DNA of 64,000 nt, from positions 434,001-498,000 of the forward strand of contig NZ_JBHLWM010000005.1 in assembly GCF_042432815.1 (NCBI RefSeq), in the 5' to 3' direction. How positions within the stretch are numbered: position 1 is the stretch's first letter; every line of letters starts with the position of its first letter. The translations under genes and the position numbers were made by a program. A model generated the notes under the pieces. The model was given only the letters and a program-made list of their open reading frames with translations. It was not told where the DNA came from and ran no database searches. Source of the DNA: Rhodopseudomonas telluris (GTDB taxonomy: Bacteria; Pseudomonadota; Alphaproteobacteria; Rhizobiales; Xanthobacteraceae). Positions 10,710 to 18,446 of this stretch are shown here, in pieces.

Positions 10710-10719
10710 CGTCCCCTCG

Positions 10720-10980
10720 TCATGCCGGGCGCTCGCCCTGCCCTTCTGTCATTCCGGGGCGCGCGAAGCGCGAACCCGGAATCGTTGTGCGTACCAACTT
10801 CTCGACTCCGGCTTCGCGCTACGCTCGCCCGGAATGACGTCGCTTGCGACTCTCATCCTTCGAGACACCCGGCTGCGCCGGGCTCCTCAGGATGAGGGCT
10901 GCGGCTCGGCGCCGGCCCTGGACGCGTCCTCATGGTGAGGAGCGTCGCGCAGCGACGCGTCTCGAACCATGGGCCACGCG
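10720..10980. repeat. Composite repeat block between purC and purS
   Basis: The 295-base gap between purC and purS (10710-11004) holds two family A palindromes (about 10750-10783 and 10806-10836) followed by the CATCCTTCGAGAC ... CTCAGGATGAGG palindrome (10855-10897) and the CCTCATGGTGAGGAG ... TCTCGAACCATGGGCC palindrome (10930-10973). The last two are in the opposite order and orientation to the centre of the MITE-like elements at 18.2 and 53.6 kb, and the outer TAGAGCG ends are not seen, so this is a related partial element. Confidence 0.75.
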
Positions 10981-11004
10981 CCAATGCGGCCGCGCTGGTC
11001 GCCG

Positions 11005-11772
11005 TCAGCCCTTCACCAGCACCGGGCCGGAGCCGACCGGGCGCTCGTTTTCCATCAGGATGCCGAGGCGCTTGGCGACTTCGGTGTAGGCCTCCAGCAG
11101 GCCGCCGAGGTCGCGGCGGAAGCGGTCCTTGTCGAGCTTCTCGTTCGACTTGATGTCCCACAGCCGGCACGAATCCGGCGAGATCTCGTCGGCGACGATA
11201 ATCCGCATCATGTCGTTCTCGAACAGCCGGCCGCACTCCATCTTGAAGTCGACGAGGCGGATGCCGATGCCGAGGAACAGGCCGGTGAGGAAATCATTGA
11301 CGCGGATCGCGAGCGCCATGATGTCGTCGATCTCCTGCGGCGTCGCCCAACCGAACGCGGTGATGTGCTCTTCCGAGACCATCGGGTCGTTGAGCTGGTC
11401 GTTCTTGTAGTAGAACTCGATGATCGAGCGCGGCAGCTGGGTGCCCTCCTCGATCCCGAGCCGCTGCGACAGCGAGCCGGCGGCGACGTTGCGCACCACC
11501 ACCTCGAGCGGCACGATCTCGACTTCGCGGATCAGCTGCTCGCGCATGTTGAGGCGGCGGATGAAATGGGTCGGCACCCCGATGTCGTTGAGGTGCTGAA
11601 ACAGGTACTCCGAGATCCGGTTGTTGAGGACGCCCTTGCCCTCGATCACCTGATGCTTCTTGGCGTTGAACGCGGTGGCGTCGTCCTTGAAGTGCTGAAT
11701 CAGGGTTCCGGGTTCCGGACCTTCATACAGCACCTTGGCCTTGCCTTCGTAAATGCGACGTCGCCGGCTCAT
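11005..11772 (-). CDS. purC: SAICAR synthetase PurC
   Basis: A 255-residue phosphoribosylaminoimidazole-succinocarboxamide synthase, which ligates aspartate to CAIR with ATP in purine synthesis. The N-terminus RRRRIYEGKAKVLYEG is the family's ATP-binding start, followed by FKDDATAFN, the RNVAAGSLSQRLG loop and the VDFKMECGR and ADEISPDSCRLWD signatures. The start is chosen at 11772 because the family begins there. An ATG at 11802 is in frame, has GGAG ten bases upstream, and would add ten residues; it may be the true start. The gene heads the minus-strand pur cluster and is divergent from the DUF1476 gene. Confidence 0.95.
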   Translation of the reverse strand: MSRRRRIYEGKAKVLYEGPEPGTLIQHFKDDATAFNAKKHQVIEGKGVLNNRISEYLFQHLNDIGVPTHFIRRLNMREQLIREVEIVPLEVVVRNVAAGSLSQRLGIEEGTQLPRSIIEFYYKNDQLNDPMVSEEHITAFGWATPQEIDDIMALAIRVNDFLTGLFLGIGIRLVDFKMECGRLFENDMMRIIVADEISPDSCRLWDIKSNEKLDKDRFRRDLGGLLEAYTEVAKRLGILMENERPVGSGPVLVKG

Positions 11773-12073
11773 GGGGATGTACCGTGTTTTGTTGAAATCC
11801 ATGGATGGGTGGCTCCGTCTGAGGATGTGGACCCACGGCGGAGCTGCCGTGAAGGCCGGAACCGGAAACAGAACAAGAACCTAGCCTTGCCGCAACCTAG
11901 CTGATTGGCCGGTCCGGCACAATCGATCCGGCCGGGTGCGGCCAAGTTTTACCCGTTCGGCTGCGTCCTTGTTGGCAGTTGTCTTGTCGTTCCGCTCTGG
12001 ATATCTAGGCATCGAACCCGCCCACCGCAAACCGGCCCGTTCCCGCGGCCGGCTGACAAGATCGGAACAAGAC

Positions 12074-12397
12074 ATGACCACGTTCGACAAGCGCGAGGAA
12101 GGATTCGAGAAGAAGTTCGCGCTCGACGAGGAGCTGAAGTTCAAGGCCGAGGCCCGCCGCTCCAAGCTGCTCGGCCTCTGGGCCGCCGAAAAGCTCGGCC
12201 TGACAGGCGATGCCGCCGCGGCCTATGCCAAGGAGGTCGTGGTGGCCGACCTCGAGGAAGCCGGCGATGCCGACGTCGTCCGCAAGGTCACCAAGGACCT
12301 CGCCGACAAGGGCGTCTCGGTCACCGAGCAGGAAATCCGCCTCAAGCTCGGCGAGTTCCTCGCCCAGGCGGTGATCGAGATCAAGGCCGGGAAGTAA
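12074..12397 (+). CDS. DUF1476 protein, F1-ATPase inhibitor zeta subunit
   Basis: A 107-residue protein of the DUF1476 family, which in Paracoccus is the zeta subunit that inhibits ATP hydrolysis by F1Fo-ATP synthase in alphaproteobacteria. The N-terminal inhibitory region MTTFDKREEGFEKKFALDEELKF is strongly conserved in shape, followed by ARRSKLLGLWAAEKLGL and a helical C-terminus. The ATG at 12074 starts the family sequence. It is divergent from purC, with which it is commonly neighbours in related genomes, and is followed by a clear terminator. Function is by family; nothing here tests it. Confidence 0.93.
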   Translation: MTTFDKREEGFEKKFALDEELKFKAEARRSKLLGLWAAEKLGLTGDAAAAYAKEVVVADLEEAGDADVVRKVTKDLADKGVSVTEQEIRLKLGEFLAQAVIEIKAGK

Positions 12398-12455
12398 GGC
12401 GGCCGGCGCGTCCCCGCAGCGCGCACCATCCCTTCGTCGCACAAGCGATGCTGAG

Positions 12456-12484
12456 AATGCCCGGGCTGGTCCCGGGCATTTTTG
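12456..12484 (+). terminator. Rho-independent terminator after the DUF1476 gene
   Basis: A ten-base-pair stem, AATGCCCGGG at 12456-12465 pairing with CCCGGGCATT at 12471-12480, encloses a five-base loop and is followed by TTTTGTT. It lies 58 bases past the DUF1476 stop. The hairpin is also a member of the GCCCGGG hairpin family found between other genes. Confidence 0.85.
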
Positions 12485-12486
12485 TT

Positions 12487-13004
12487 GGCGGGGCCGTTGG
12501 TCGGTCATGAGAGCCGATTCGCACTATCTGGAATCGCCGGGGTAGGAATATTACGATCGCCGCTGGTTCCTATTCCCTGCTGAGAGCGGCGCCCGGCGCC
12601 GAAGCCATCCGCGAAGCCAGGCGCCCGGTCGAACTGGCACGAAGCCTGGAACCCGGCGCCGCACACGTCGACAAGCGCCGCCCCAAAGGCAACTTGTAAG
12701 CAATCCTTACGGGTTCGGCTTAGGATGCGAACGCCAGTCCGGCGGACCGCAAATCTTGACAAGTACGCCGCCAAGCTTCGACGGCTCCTTGCCCAGAGCT
12801 GCCACGATCCCACCAGCGGTCTAGTTGAGCCGCTTCGCTGATCGATCTTTGCTTCCAGATTTTGCAGTCCCTTCGCCTAGCCGCGGGTCTACCCATTCGA
12901 ACCGATGCGGCCCTCCCAACTACAATTAGACGAACAAGAACAAAGCATGTACTGTTTTGGTTTATTTAACCGTTGGCAATCAATCTCCGCGGGCGGAGAA
13001 AAAA
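12487..13004. other. Non-coding upstream flank of the three-Cys/TcmP island
   Basis: About 520 bases with no gene that I can support. Base composition shifts from GC-rich at the left to AT-rich at the right end (12925-13004), where a promoter for the next gene is expected. I looked for a tRNA or integrase that would explain the island's insertion and found neither in convincing form. GGGCGGAG at 12991-12998 is the ribosome binding site for the Gp37/Gp68 gene. Confidence 0.5.
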
Positions 13005-13790
13005 ATGGCTGAGACCTCTATAGAGTGGACGGACGCAACTTGGAATCCGGTTGCGGGCTGCACGATTATTAGCGCTGGCTGCACAAACTGTTATGCAATG
13101 GAAATGGCTCGCCGCCTTCAGGCCATGAACATACCGAAATACAAGGGTCTCACACGGAAGAGCGGCAAGAGAACGATTTGGAATGGCGTCGTTCGCGAGG
13201 ACCACGAAGCGCTGAACATCCCAATGCGATGGAAAAAACCTCGCAAAATATTCGTCAACTCAATGAGCGATCTGTTTCATGATCGCGTTAGCGACGATTT
13301 TATTCTCCGCGTGTGGGAAGTGATGCGCGACACGCCGCACCACAACTATCAAATACTGACTAAGCGCCCTGACAGAATGGGCGCGCTGCTTCGCTCTCGA
13401 ATTCCTAAAGCGCTGGCGAACGTGTGGCTAGGTACGAGCGTTGAAAGCGGCGAAGCGACAGAACGCATCGACTATTTGCGAAATGTTCCTGCCGCCATAC
13501 GTTTCATCTCTTTCGAACCCCTGATCGCTCCGGTGGGGCTTGTGGATTTGCACGAAATTGATTGGGCCATCGTTGGAGGCGAGAGCGGTCGGGGAGCAAG
13601 ACCGATCAAAGAAGCATGGATTGACGACATCTACGACCAATGTCAGCTCCACAACACCGCATTTTTCTTTAAGCAATGGGGTACATGGGGCAAAGATAAC
13701 AAACGCCGCTCCAAGAAAGACAACGGCCGCGAATATCGTGGCCGCGAGTGGGACGAAATGCCCAAGTCCGCACTCGCACTAGGAGCATAA
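13005..13790 (+). CDS. Phage Gp37/Gp68-like three-Cys-motif protein (DUF5131)
   Basis: A 261-residue protein of the phage Gp37/Gp68 family. The start reads MAETSIEWTDATWNPVAGC, and the three cysteines C19, C26 and C29 form C-x6-C-x2-C-Y, which resembles a radical-SAM cluster motif but with different spacing. Other family blocks are FVNSMSDLFH, YQILTKRP, NVWLGTSVE and AIVGGESGRGARP; the last part FFFKQWGTWG is also typical. It sits 27 bases upstream of tcmP, the partner for which the three-Cys motif is named. It is clearly AT-richer than its surroundings. The biochemical activity is unknown to me; SAM-radical chemistry is an inference from the motif. Confidence 0.93.
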   Translation: MAETSIEWTDATWNPVAGCTIISAGCTNCYAMEMARRLQAMNIPKYKGLTRKSGKRTIWNGVVREDHEALNIPMRWKKPRKIFVNSMSDLFHDRVSDDFILRVWEVMRDTPHHNYQILTKRPDRMGALLRSRIPKALANVWLGTSVESGEATERIDYLRNVPAAIRFISFEPLIAPVGLVDLHEIDWAIVGGESGRGARPIKEAWIDDIYDQCQLHNTAFFFKQWGTWGKDNKRRSKKDNGREYRGREWDEMPKSALALGA

Positions 13791-13817
13791 ACGGGCGATC
13801 AATTGCACTGGGGACAG

Positions 13818-15047
13818 ATGGTCGGAAAGCCCTATGAGTGGAAAATTGGCGCCGAACTTGAAGAACATTCGCGCCGCAAGCACAAAATTGTTCGCCAATA
13901 TTTCTCGCGCTATCTAGCCGTCCGCTGCCAGAGACCACAACAGGCTCGCTTCCGAATTGCAATTGTGGACGGCTTTGCTGGGGCTGGCGCATATAATTGC
14001 GGCGCACCGGGATCGCCGCTGATTTTCCTCCAAGAGCTTGAAATAGCCACCGAAGCATTCAACATCAAGCGCGCGGCGGAAGGCATGTCGCCTATCGACA
14101 TCGAGTGCTTACTTATCTTTAACGATTTTAACCCGGACGCAATTGAGATCCTAAAAGATCGAGTAGAACCAATAATTGCAGCATCGAAAGACAGGCTGCG
14201 GCGACTGCATCTCAAAGTCCAATATTTCAACGACAAATTCGAAGCTGCCTATCCAGATATTAAGAGCCTAATCGAACGCGGAAACTACCGCAGCGTGATC
14301 TTCAATCTGGACCAGTGTGGCACCAGCCACGTTGAATACGAAACAATTATTGATATTTGCAAATCTTTCACGTCGGCCGAAATCTTCTATACCTTCATGA
14401 TCACGTCACTTCTCGCATTTCTGCAACGCACAGATCGAGCACAACTAAGCAGACAACTCAGACCATTCGGGCTCACGGAAGACGACTTAGTCAACCTTGA
14501 CGGCGTCATGAACAATAAGGAATGGCTGGGCGCCGCCGAACGGATCGTATTTAACTCCTTCAACAGGTGCGCCGCTTACGTAAGCCCATTTTCGATTAAC
14601 AATCCAGATGGATGGCGATATTGGTTTATTCACTTCGCTAACAACTACAGAGCTAGACAAGAGTACAACAACGTGCTGCATGAGAACGCCACCATGCAGG
14701 CGCACTTCGGTCGTTCCGGCCTAAATATGCTGTCTTACGACCCTTCACATGATGGTGCGCTGTATCTATTTGATCCCCCCGGACGCGAAGACGCCAAGCA
14801 ACAGCTTCACAAAGATATTCCGCGATTGGTTACAAGCTTCGGCGACGCGATACCGGTCAGTGAGTTTTACAGCAGCATTTATAACTCAACGCCGGCACAC
14901 ACGGACGATGTCCACGCTGTGATAATCGAGAATCCAGATTTGGAGATTTTTACCGAACAAGGTGGCGAGCGAAAGCGCCCCAACACAATCAAGCCGGGCG
15001 ACATCCTTCGAGTGAAGCGTCAGCGCAGTTTCCCAATCTTTTATTGA
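13818..15047 (+). CDS. tcmP: Three-Cys-motif partner protein TcmP
   Basis: A 409-residue protein of the TcmP family, defined by co-occurrence with three-Cys Gp37/Gp68-like proteins. Near the N-terminus is KHKIVRQYFSRYL, then a glycine-rich VDGFAGAGAYNCGAPGSP (residues 50-67) and FNDFNPDAIEIL (101-112), which look like a Rossmann methyltransferase SAM site. At 163-172 the sequence NLDQCGTSHV stands where family members often have a DPxG-type motif. The ATG at 13818 has GGGGA close upstream; a TTG at 13803 is less likely. Composition is AT-rich; the 60-base line at 14101 is 38% GC by my count against 68% in the DUF1476 gene. The stop directly abuts the next gene's stop. Confidence 0.9.
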   Translation: MVGKPYEWKIGAELEEHSRRKHKIVRQYFSRYLAVRCQRPQQARFRIAIVDGFAGAGAYNCGAPGSPLIFLQELEIATEAFNIKRAAEGMSPIDIECLLIFNDFNPDAIEILKDRVEPIIAASKDRLRRLHLKVQYFNDKFEAAYPDIKSLIERGNYRSVIFNLDQCGTSHVEYETIIDICKSFTSAEIFYTFMITSLLAFLQRTDRAQLSRQLRPFGLTEDDLVNLDGVMNNKEWLGAAERIVFNSFNRCAAYVSPFSINNPDGWRYWFIHFANNYRARQEYNNVLHENATMQAHFGRSGLNMLSYDPSHDGALYLFDPPGREDAKQQLHKDIPRLVTSFGDAIPVSEFYSSIYNSTPAHTDDVHAVIIENPDLEIFTEQGGERKRPNTIKPGDILRVKRQRSFPIFY

Positions 15048-15869
15048 TTACTTCCCCCCAAACACCCCGTTCAACTCCGCCCCCTTCGCCGCGCCCGCCA
15101 GTGCCGTGAACGTCCCCTGCGCGGCGATCTCGCGCGCGGCGGTGAGGAACCCGCCCCAGGCGGCGCGCGCGAGTGCGCCGCCGACGCTGATGCGGCGGAC
15201 GCCGAGGGCGGCGAGGTTGGCGACGGTCATGGTGGCCGGCTGCACCGTCAGGACGTTGAGGGGCTTCGGCGCGACGGCCTGCACCAGCGTGGTGATCTCG
15301 GCTTCGGTCGAGATGCCCGGCGCATACAGGCAGTCGGCGCCGGCCTCGGCGAACGCCACCAGCCGCGCCGCGGTCTTGGCGAGGTCGCGCTCGCCGCACA
15401 GAAAACCTTCGCAGCGTGCGACCAGCAGCACGTCTTCGCCGGTGGCGTCGATCGCCGCGCGGGCCGCCTTGATGCGCTCGGTGCCGAGCGCGTCGTCGTA
15501 GAGCGGGCGCGCCGCGTCGCCGGTGGAATTCTCGATCGACAGGCCGGCGATGCCGGTCGCCACCGCGCGGGTGACGTTGGCGGCGACGCCTTCCGGCGCG
15601 TCGGCGAAGCCGCCCTCGAAATCGGCGTTGATCGGCAGATCGACCGCGGCGCTCAGCGCCGTCAGATGCGCCAGCACGTCGTCGCAGGTGACGTGATTGT
15701 CGGCGCGCCCGGTCGACCACGCATAGCCCGAGCTGGTCGAGGCCAGCGCCTGAAAGCCGAGATGCTGCAGCAGCCGCGCACTGCCGACATCCCACGGATT
15801 GGGCAGCACGAAGCAGCCCGACTGATGCAGCTGACGAAACGCGGCGCGCTTCTGCGAGGTGGTGGTCAT
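15048..15869 (-). CDS. Isocitrate lyase / PEP mutase family protein
   Basis: A 273-residue TIM-barrel enzyme of the PEP mutase/isocitrate lyase superfamily, whose members cleave or rearrange C-C or C-P bonds in 2-hydroxy or phosphono acids. Seen are the N-terminal FVLPNPWDVGSARLLQHLGF, ALASTSSGYAWS, the metal-binding region LPINADFEGGFAD, and the SIENSTGD and LLVARCEGFL strands. The KKCGH-type cysteine signature of true isocitrate lyase is not present. The exact substrate is unknown. It is convergent with tcmP with no bases between the two stop codons. Confidence 0.88.
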   Translation of the reverse strand: MTTTSQKRAAFRQLHQSGCFVLPNPWDVGSARLLQHLGFQALASTSSGYAWSTGRADNHVTCDDVLAHLTALSAAVDLPINADFEGGFADAPEGVAANVTRAVATGIAGLSIENSTGDAARPLYDDALGTERIKAARAAIDATGEDVLLVARCEGFLCGERDLAKTAARLVAFAEAGADCLYAPGISTEAEITTLVQAVAPKPLNVLTVQPATMTVANLAALGVRRISVGGALARAAWGGFLTAAREIAAQGTFTALAGAAKGAELNGVFGGK

Positions 15870-15985
15870 CGGCGATCTCCCTGATTTTCGGACAGGCTAG
15901 CAGACCCGGTGCGCGCTCGCGCCCGGCGGCTGCAGAGCAGGACGATCGGCACAAGGCCGATGTGACAGCGGCACGCGCCGGGTCG

Positions 15986-16400
15986 CCACGCGCCGCGACC
16001 GTCCCAGCTTGTGACGCCATGGCGGACGCGCGTTAACACTTCGAACGCGGGCGGAACAAAGGGGCGACGAATCGGCCGAATCGGGCTCAGCGGGACGAGG
16101 CGGGCTGGATGTGGTTGCTGGATCACCCACGCCCCCGCTAGCGCTAGGAGCGCACGCGCCCATTCACGCGGCTCACGGCCGCCGAACAGTTAACGCGCGT
16201 CGCGCTCAGCCTGCGGGCGCCGAGTGCGAGAACGATCAGGCCGATTTTCTCCGTGTACGCGCCCGCGCTCGCCCGGGCGACGTTGGCTGTCCCATCCTGT
16301 GACGCGCTTTCGTCTGCGCGTTAACACTCCGAACACTGGCGGAACAAACCACCGACGAATCGCTGCGAATCGGGATGAGCGAGATAGCGCGCCTGTATGT
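15986..16400. repeat. Diverged direct duplication in a gene-free stretch
   Basis: The gap 15870-16648 has no supported gene. It contains two similar segments in the same orientation, at about 15986-16086 and 16274-16376. Shared landmarks are GTCCCA..TTGTGACG / GTCCCATCCTGTGACG, GCGTTAACAC followed by CGAAC, GGCGGAACAAA, CGACGAATCG and GAATCGGG. In one minus-strand frame both copies read FVPP.F.VLTR followed by a VT.WD motif, so this may be a decayed repeat that once encoded a short peptide. Identity is moderate, with mismatches spread evenly. Confidence 0.6.
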
Positions 16401-16648
16401 CGGGGTTCGAGTGTTGGAAGGCCTACAACACCTGGGAGGCGCGTGCTCGCTTGGCGACGAGCGGACGGCGAAAGCGTTAACGCGGCTAACTCGATGTGAG
16501 ATTGGGCCCGGCGGCTTGCGTGGGGAGCTTCATCCCCGAGGTCGCTTCGCTCGCCCGGGCTACAGTCGGTGCATCCACCCGCCGCATATATCAGCGCAGC
16601 AATCCGCTTTCTCATCGACGAGTCCGCTACGCCGGGCGACGCAGTCCC

Positions 16649-17131
16649 CTACTCGATCTCCATCACCTCGAGCTCCTGTGCGCCCTTCCCCACCACGTCG
16701 CCGACTTCCTTGCCCATCAGCAGCCGCGCCACCGGTGCGGCGAACGAGATCGTGCCCTGCTTCGGGTCGGCCTCGTCTTCCCCGACGATGCGGTAGGTCT
16801 GCACGCGGCCGTCGGGGCGGCGGAAGGTGACGGTGGAGCCGAACGCGACGACCTCGTTGGTTTCCGGCTCGGGCATCAGCTGCGCGCTGCGGACGCGGAT
16901 GTCGAAATAGCGCAGGTCGCGCGCCGGGATCGCCTCGGCGCGGCGCCGTTCGTTGACGTCCTCGATCGCAGCCGCGGCCTCGACGCCGGCGCGCGCTTCG
17001 GCCAGCTGCGCCTCCAGCGCCTTCAGCCCCGCCGCCGTGACGAGATTGGGATGCTCCGAAATCGGCCGATCCGGCAGCATCGTCTCCGCTGCGGTCTCGG
17101 CACTTTCTTCCTTGGTAAAGGCGACGCTCAC
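16649..17131 (-). CDS. GreA/GreB-family elongation-factor-like protein
   Basis: A 160-residue protein with the GreA/GreB architecture. A helical N-terminal half (LVTAAGLKALEAQLAEARAG) would enter the RNA polymerase secondary channel. The C-terminal FKBP-like domain has FGSTVTFRRPDG, then YRIVGEDEADPKQGTISF and the LLMGKEVGDVV ending that are hallmarks of the family. True Gre factors rescue backtracked polymerase. This one is likely a paralogue rather than the housekeeping GreA. The GTG at 17131 is chosen because GGAG lies seven bases upstream. It follows the MUG-like gene on the same strand with 57 bases between. Confidence 0.88.
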   Translation of the reverse strand: MSVAFTKEESAETAAETMLPDRPISEHPNLVTAAGLKALEAQLAEARAGVEAAAAIEDVNERRRAEAIPARDLRYFDIRVRSAQLMPEPETNEVVAFGSTVTFRRPDGRVQTYRIVGEDEADPKQGTISFAAPVARLLMGKEVGDVVGKGAQELEVMEIE

Positions 17132-17188
17132 TCACAACTCCAGATCAAGCGGCAAGACCAACCGGACGCAAACGCAGATGCGCGGCTC

Positions 17189-17692
17189 TCACCGAGATTC
17201 GAGGCAACGTGCGGCCTCGGCTAATTCGAACCAATATTTCTCGTTTGAGTTCCAATTCCAAGCCGCCATTGGCGAGGTCGATGGCAGCACGAAGATCCTC
17301 GTATCTCCGATGCACTCGGACTGCCGGCCGAAGTCCACGCGACGACCAAAGAACCTCTTGCCGGCCTCCAGACTCGTAAAGGCCAAATAGGTCGGGCGAT
17401 GTCGCTCGATCTTGTCTCTCAGAACGATCCGATGTTCCGGCTTCGGCCGAACGTCGCGATCGCTGCCGGCTAGATCCTTGCAAAGGTCCGTCAGTCCGAT
17501 GCCGAATTTGACGACCTCGTTGAAGGCTGTGGGATCAAGCTTCTCGTTCGTGATGGTCGTGTCGTGGAGCACGCTCCAAAACTTGTTCCGCTTGTGCGCA
17601 TAGTAACAACCGGCGGCCCCGGACGCACGCCCCGCCGCGGTGCCACAAAATACGATCCGTAGTCCCGTCTTCAGGACATCCGGCAAGACCAT
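17189..17692 (-). CDS. MUG/TDG-like DNA glycosylase with altered motif 1
   Basis: A protein of about 167 residues in the uracil-DNA glycosylase superfamily, closest in shape to MUG. The N-terminus LPDVLKTGLRIVFCGTAAG aligns with the E. coli Mug motif FCGINPG, but the catalytic asparagine position is alanine. GCYYAHKRNKFWSVLHD and FGIGLTDL are typical of the family, and motif 2 reads LPSTSPMAAW. The usual substrates would be deaminated or mismatched bases; the change at motif 1 makes the chemistry uncertain. A TTG at 17710 with GAGG upstream is an alternative start. It precedes the GreA-like gene and follows DUF2147 by a few bases. Confidence 0.82.
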   Translation of the reverse strand: MVLPDVLKTGLRIVFCGTAAGRASGAAGCYYAHKRNKFWSVLHDTTITNEKLDPTAFNEVVKFGIGLTDLCKDLAGSDRDVRPKPEHRIVLRDKIERHRPTYLAFTSLEAGKRFFGRRVDFGRQSECIGDTRIFVLPSTSPMAAWNWNSNEKYWFELAEAARCLESR

Positions 17693-17717
17693 TTGTTCTG
17701 TAACTCGCAAGACCGCC

Positions 17718-18119
17718 TCAGTTACTCCGCGTCCAGGTTGAGGATTTGCAGATCAGGCCGCCCATCGCGCAGCCCTGGGTGGTCAGCGTGCCGCCGGACA
17801 GGGTCATCTTGCCCGCATAGGTCTTGCCGTCTTCGGGATTGAAGGCGCTGCCGCTCCAGGCGTCCGGGCCGGTCGGCTTCATGTCAAAGAACACCTTCTG
17901 GCCGACCTTGGCGGGCGTGTCGGTGCCGGGCTTGATCCAGGCCAGCGTGCCGCACAACGCGCCGCCGCAGGGCGCGAACTTCACCTTGGAGGCGCCGGTG
18001 TCGCGCAGCCAGATGCCGGCGACGTCATCGGCGCGGACGGCGGTGCCGCTCATGGCGGCGCCGAGCGCCGCCAGCACCGCAATGCCGAGCGCGCGGCGAC
18101 CGATCGAGAGCTGTCGCAT
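17718..18119 (-). CDS. Secreted DUF2147 domain protein
   Basis: A 133-residue protein with a Sec signal peptide (residues 1 to about 30: a basic MRQLSIGRRALG, a hydrophobic core, then cleavage near VRADD). The mature part matches DUF2147: DDVAGIWLRD at the start, then CGGALCGTLAWIKP, KVGQKVFFDMKP and GKTYAGKMTL, with a C-terminal pair of cysteines. This is a periplasmic family of unknown function. The start at 18119 has GGGGGAAG upstream. It is close upstream of the MUG-like gene on the same strand, so they may be cotranscribed, with no obvious functional link. Confidence 0.85.
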   Translation of the reverse strand: MRQLSIGRRALGIAVLAALGAAMSGTAVRADDVAGIWLRDTGASKVKFAPCGGALCGTLAWIKPGTDTPAKVGQKVFFDMKPTGPDAWSGSAFNPEDGKTYAGKMTLSGGTLTTQGCAMGGLICKSSTWTRSN

Positions 18120-18220
18120 GTTTGCTTCCCCCATTTTGAACGCGGCGCATCGCCGCTTGTGAGCCAGCCAATCGCGGGATGTGGCGCAAGTCAATCGGCG
18201 CGGATCGCCCCGCCCTGCTG

Positions 18221-18446
18221 GAGCGCTTCATCGATTGATGGAAGCGATACGGTCTTTCCAGAGGCGATGTGTCCTCATCCTGAGGAAGGAGCCCGGCGAA
18301 GCCGGGCGTCTCGAAGGATGAGGGAACGCAGCACGGGTGGCCCATGGTTCGAGACGGCGCTGCGCGCCTCCTCACCATGAGGCTTTCCCTGCGGCAAGAG
18401 ACCCGGATCGTCAGCTCCGATTCCATCGGAAACAAAACTGCTCTAG
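18221..18446. mobile_element. MITE-like composite repeat, copy 1
   Basis: A 226-base element bounded by GAGCGCTTCATCG on the left and CTGCTCTAG on the right, so its ends are imperfect inverted repeats of TAGAGC(G/A). Inside are two palindromes: CATCCTGAGGA ... TCTCGAAGGATGAG and CCATGGTTCGAGAC ... CTCCTCACCATGAG. A second copy of similar length and order is at 53628-53850. No transposase is encoded. The right end (CTCTAG) contains the TAG stop of the minus-strand diguanylate cyclase. A partial related block is at 10855-10973. Confidence 0.7.

Noticed and set aside
12505..12813. Minus-strand open frame of about 100 codons in the island's left flank
   Set aside because: No domain, no ribosome binding site, and arginine-rich composition of a shadow; no integrase residues seen.
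12840..12915. Pieces resembling a tRNA-Cys: a GACTGCAAA anticodon-loop-like string and a GGTTCGAAT T-loop-like string on the minus strand
   Set aside because: They are in the wrong order for a tRNA on that strand, the anticodon stem does not pair, and no acceptor stem or full cloverleaf could be built.
16496..17224. Plus-strand open frame of about 240 codons opposite the GreA-like gene
   Set aside because: It is antisense to the GreA-family gene, which has clear conserved motifs, and shows no similarity of its own.
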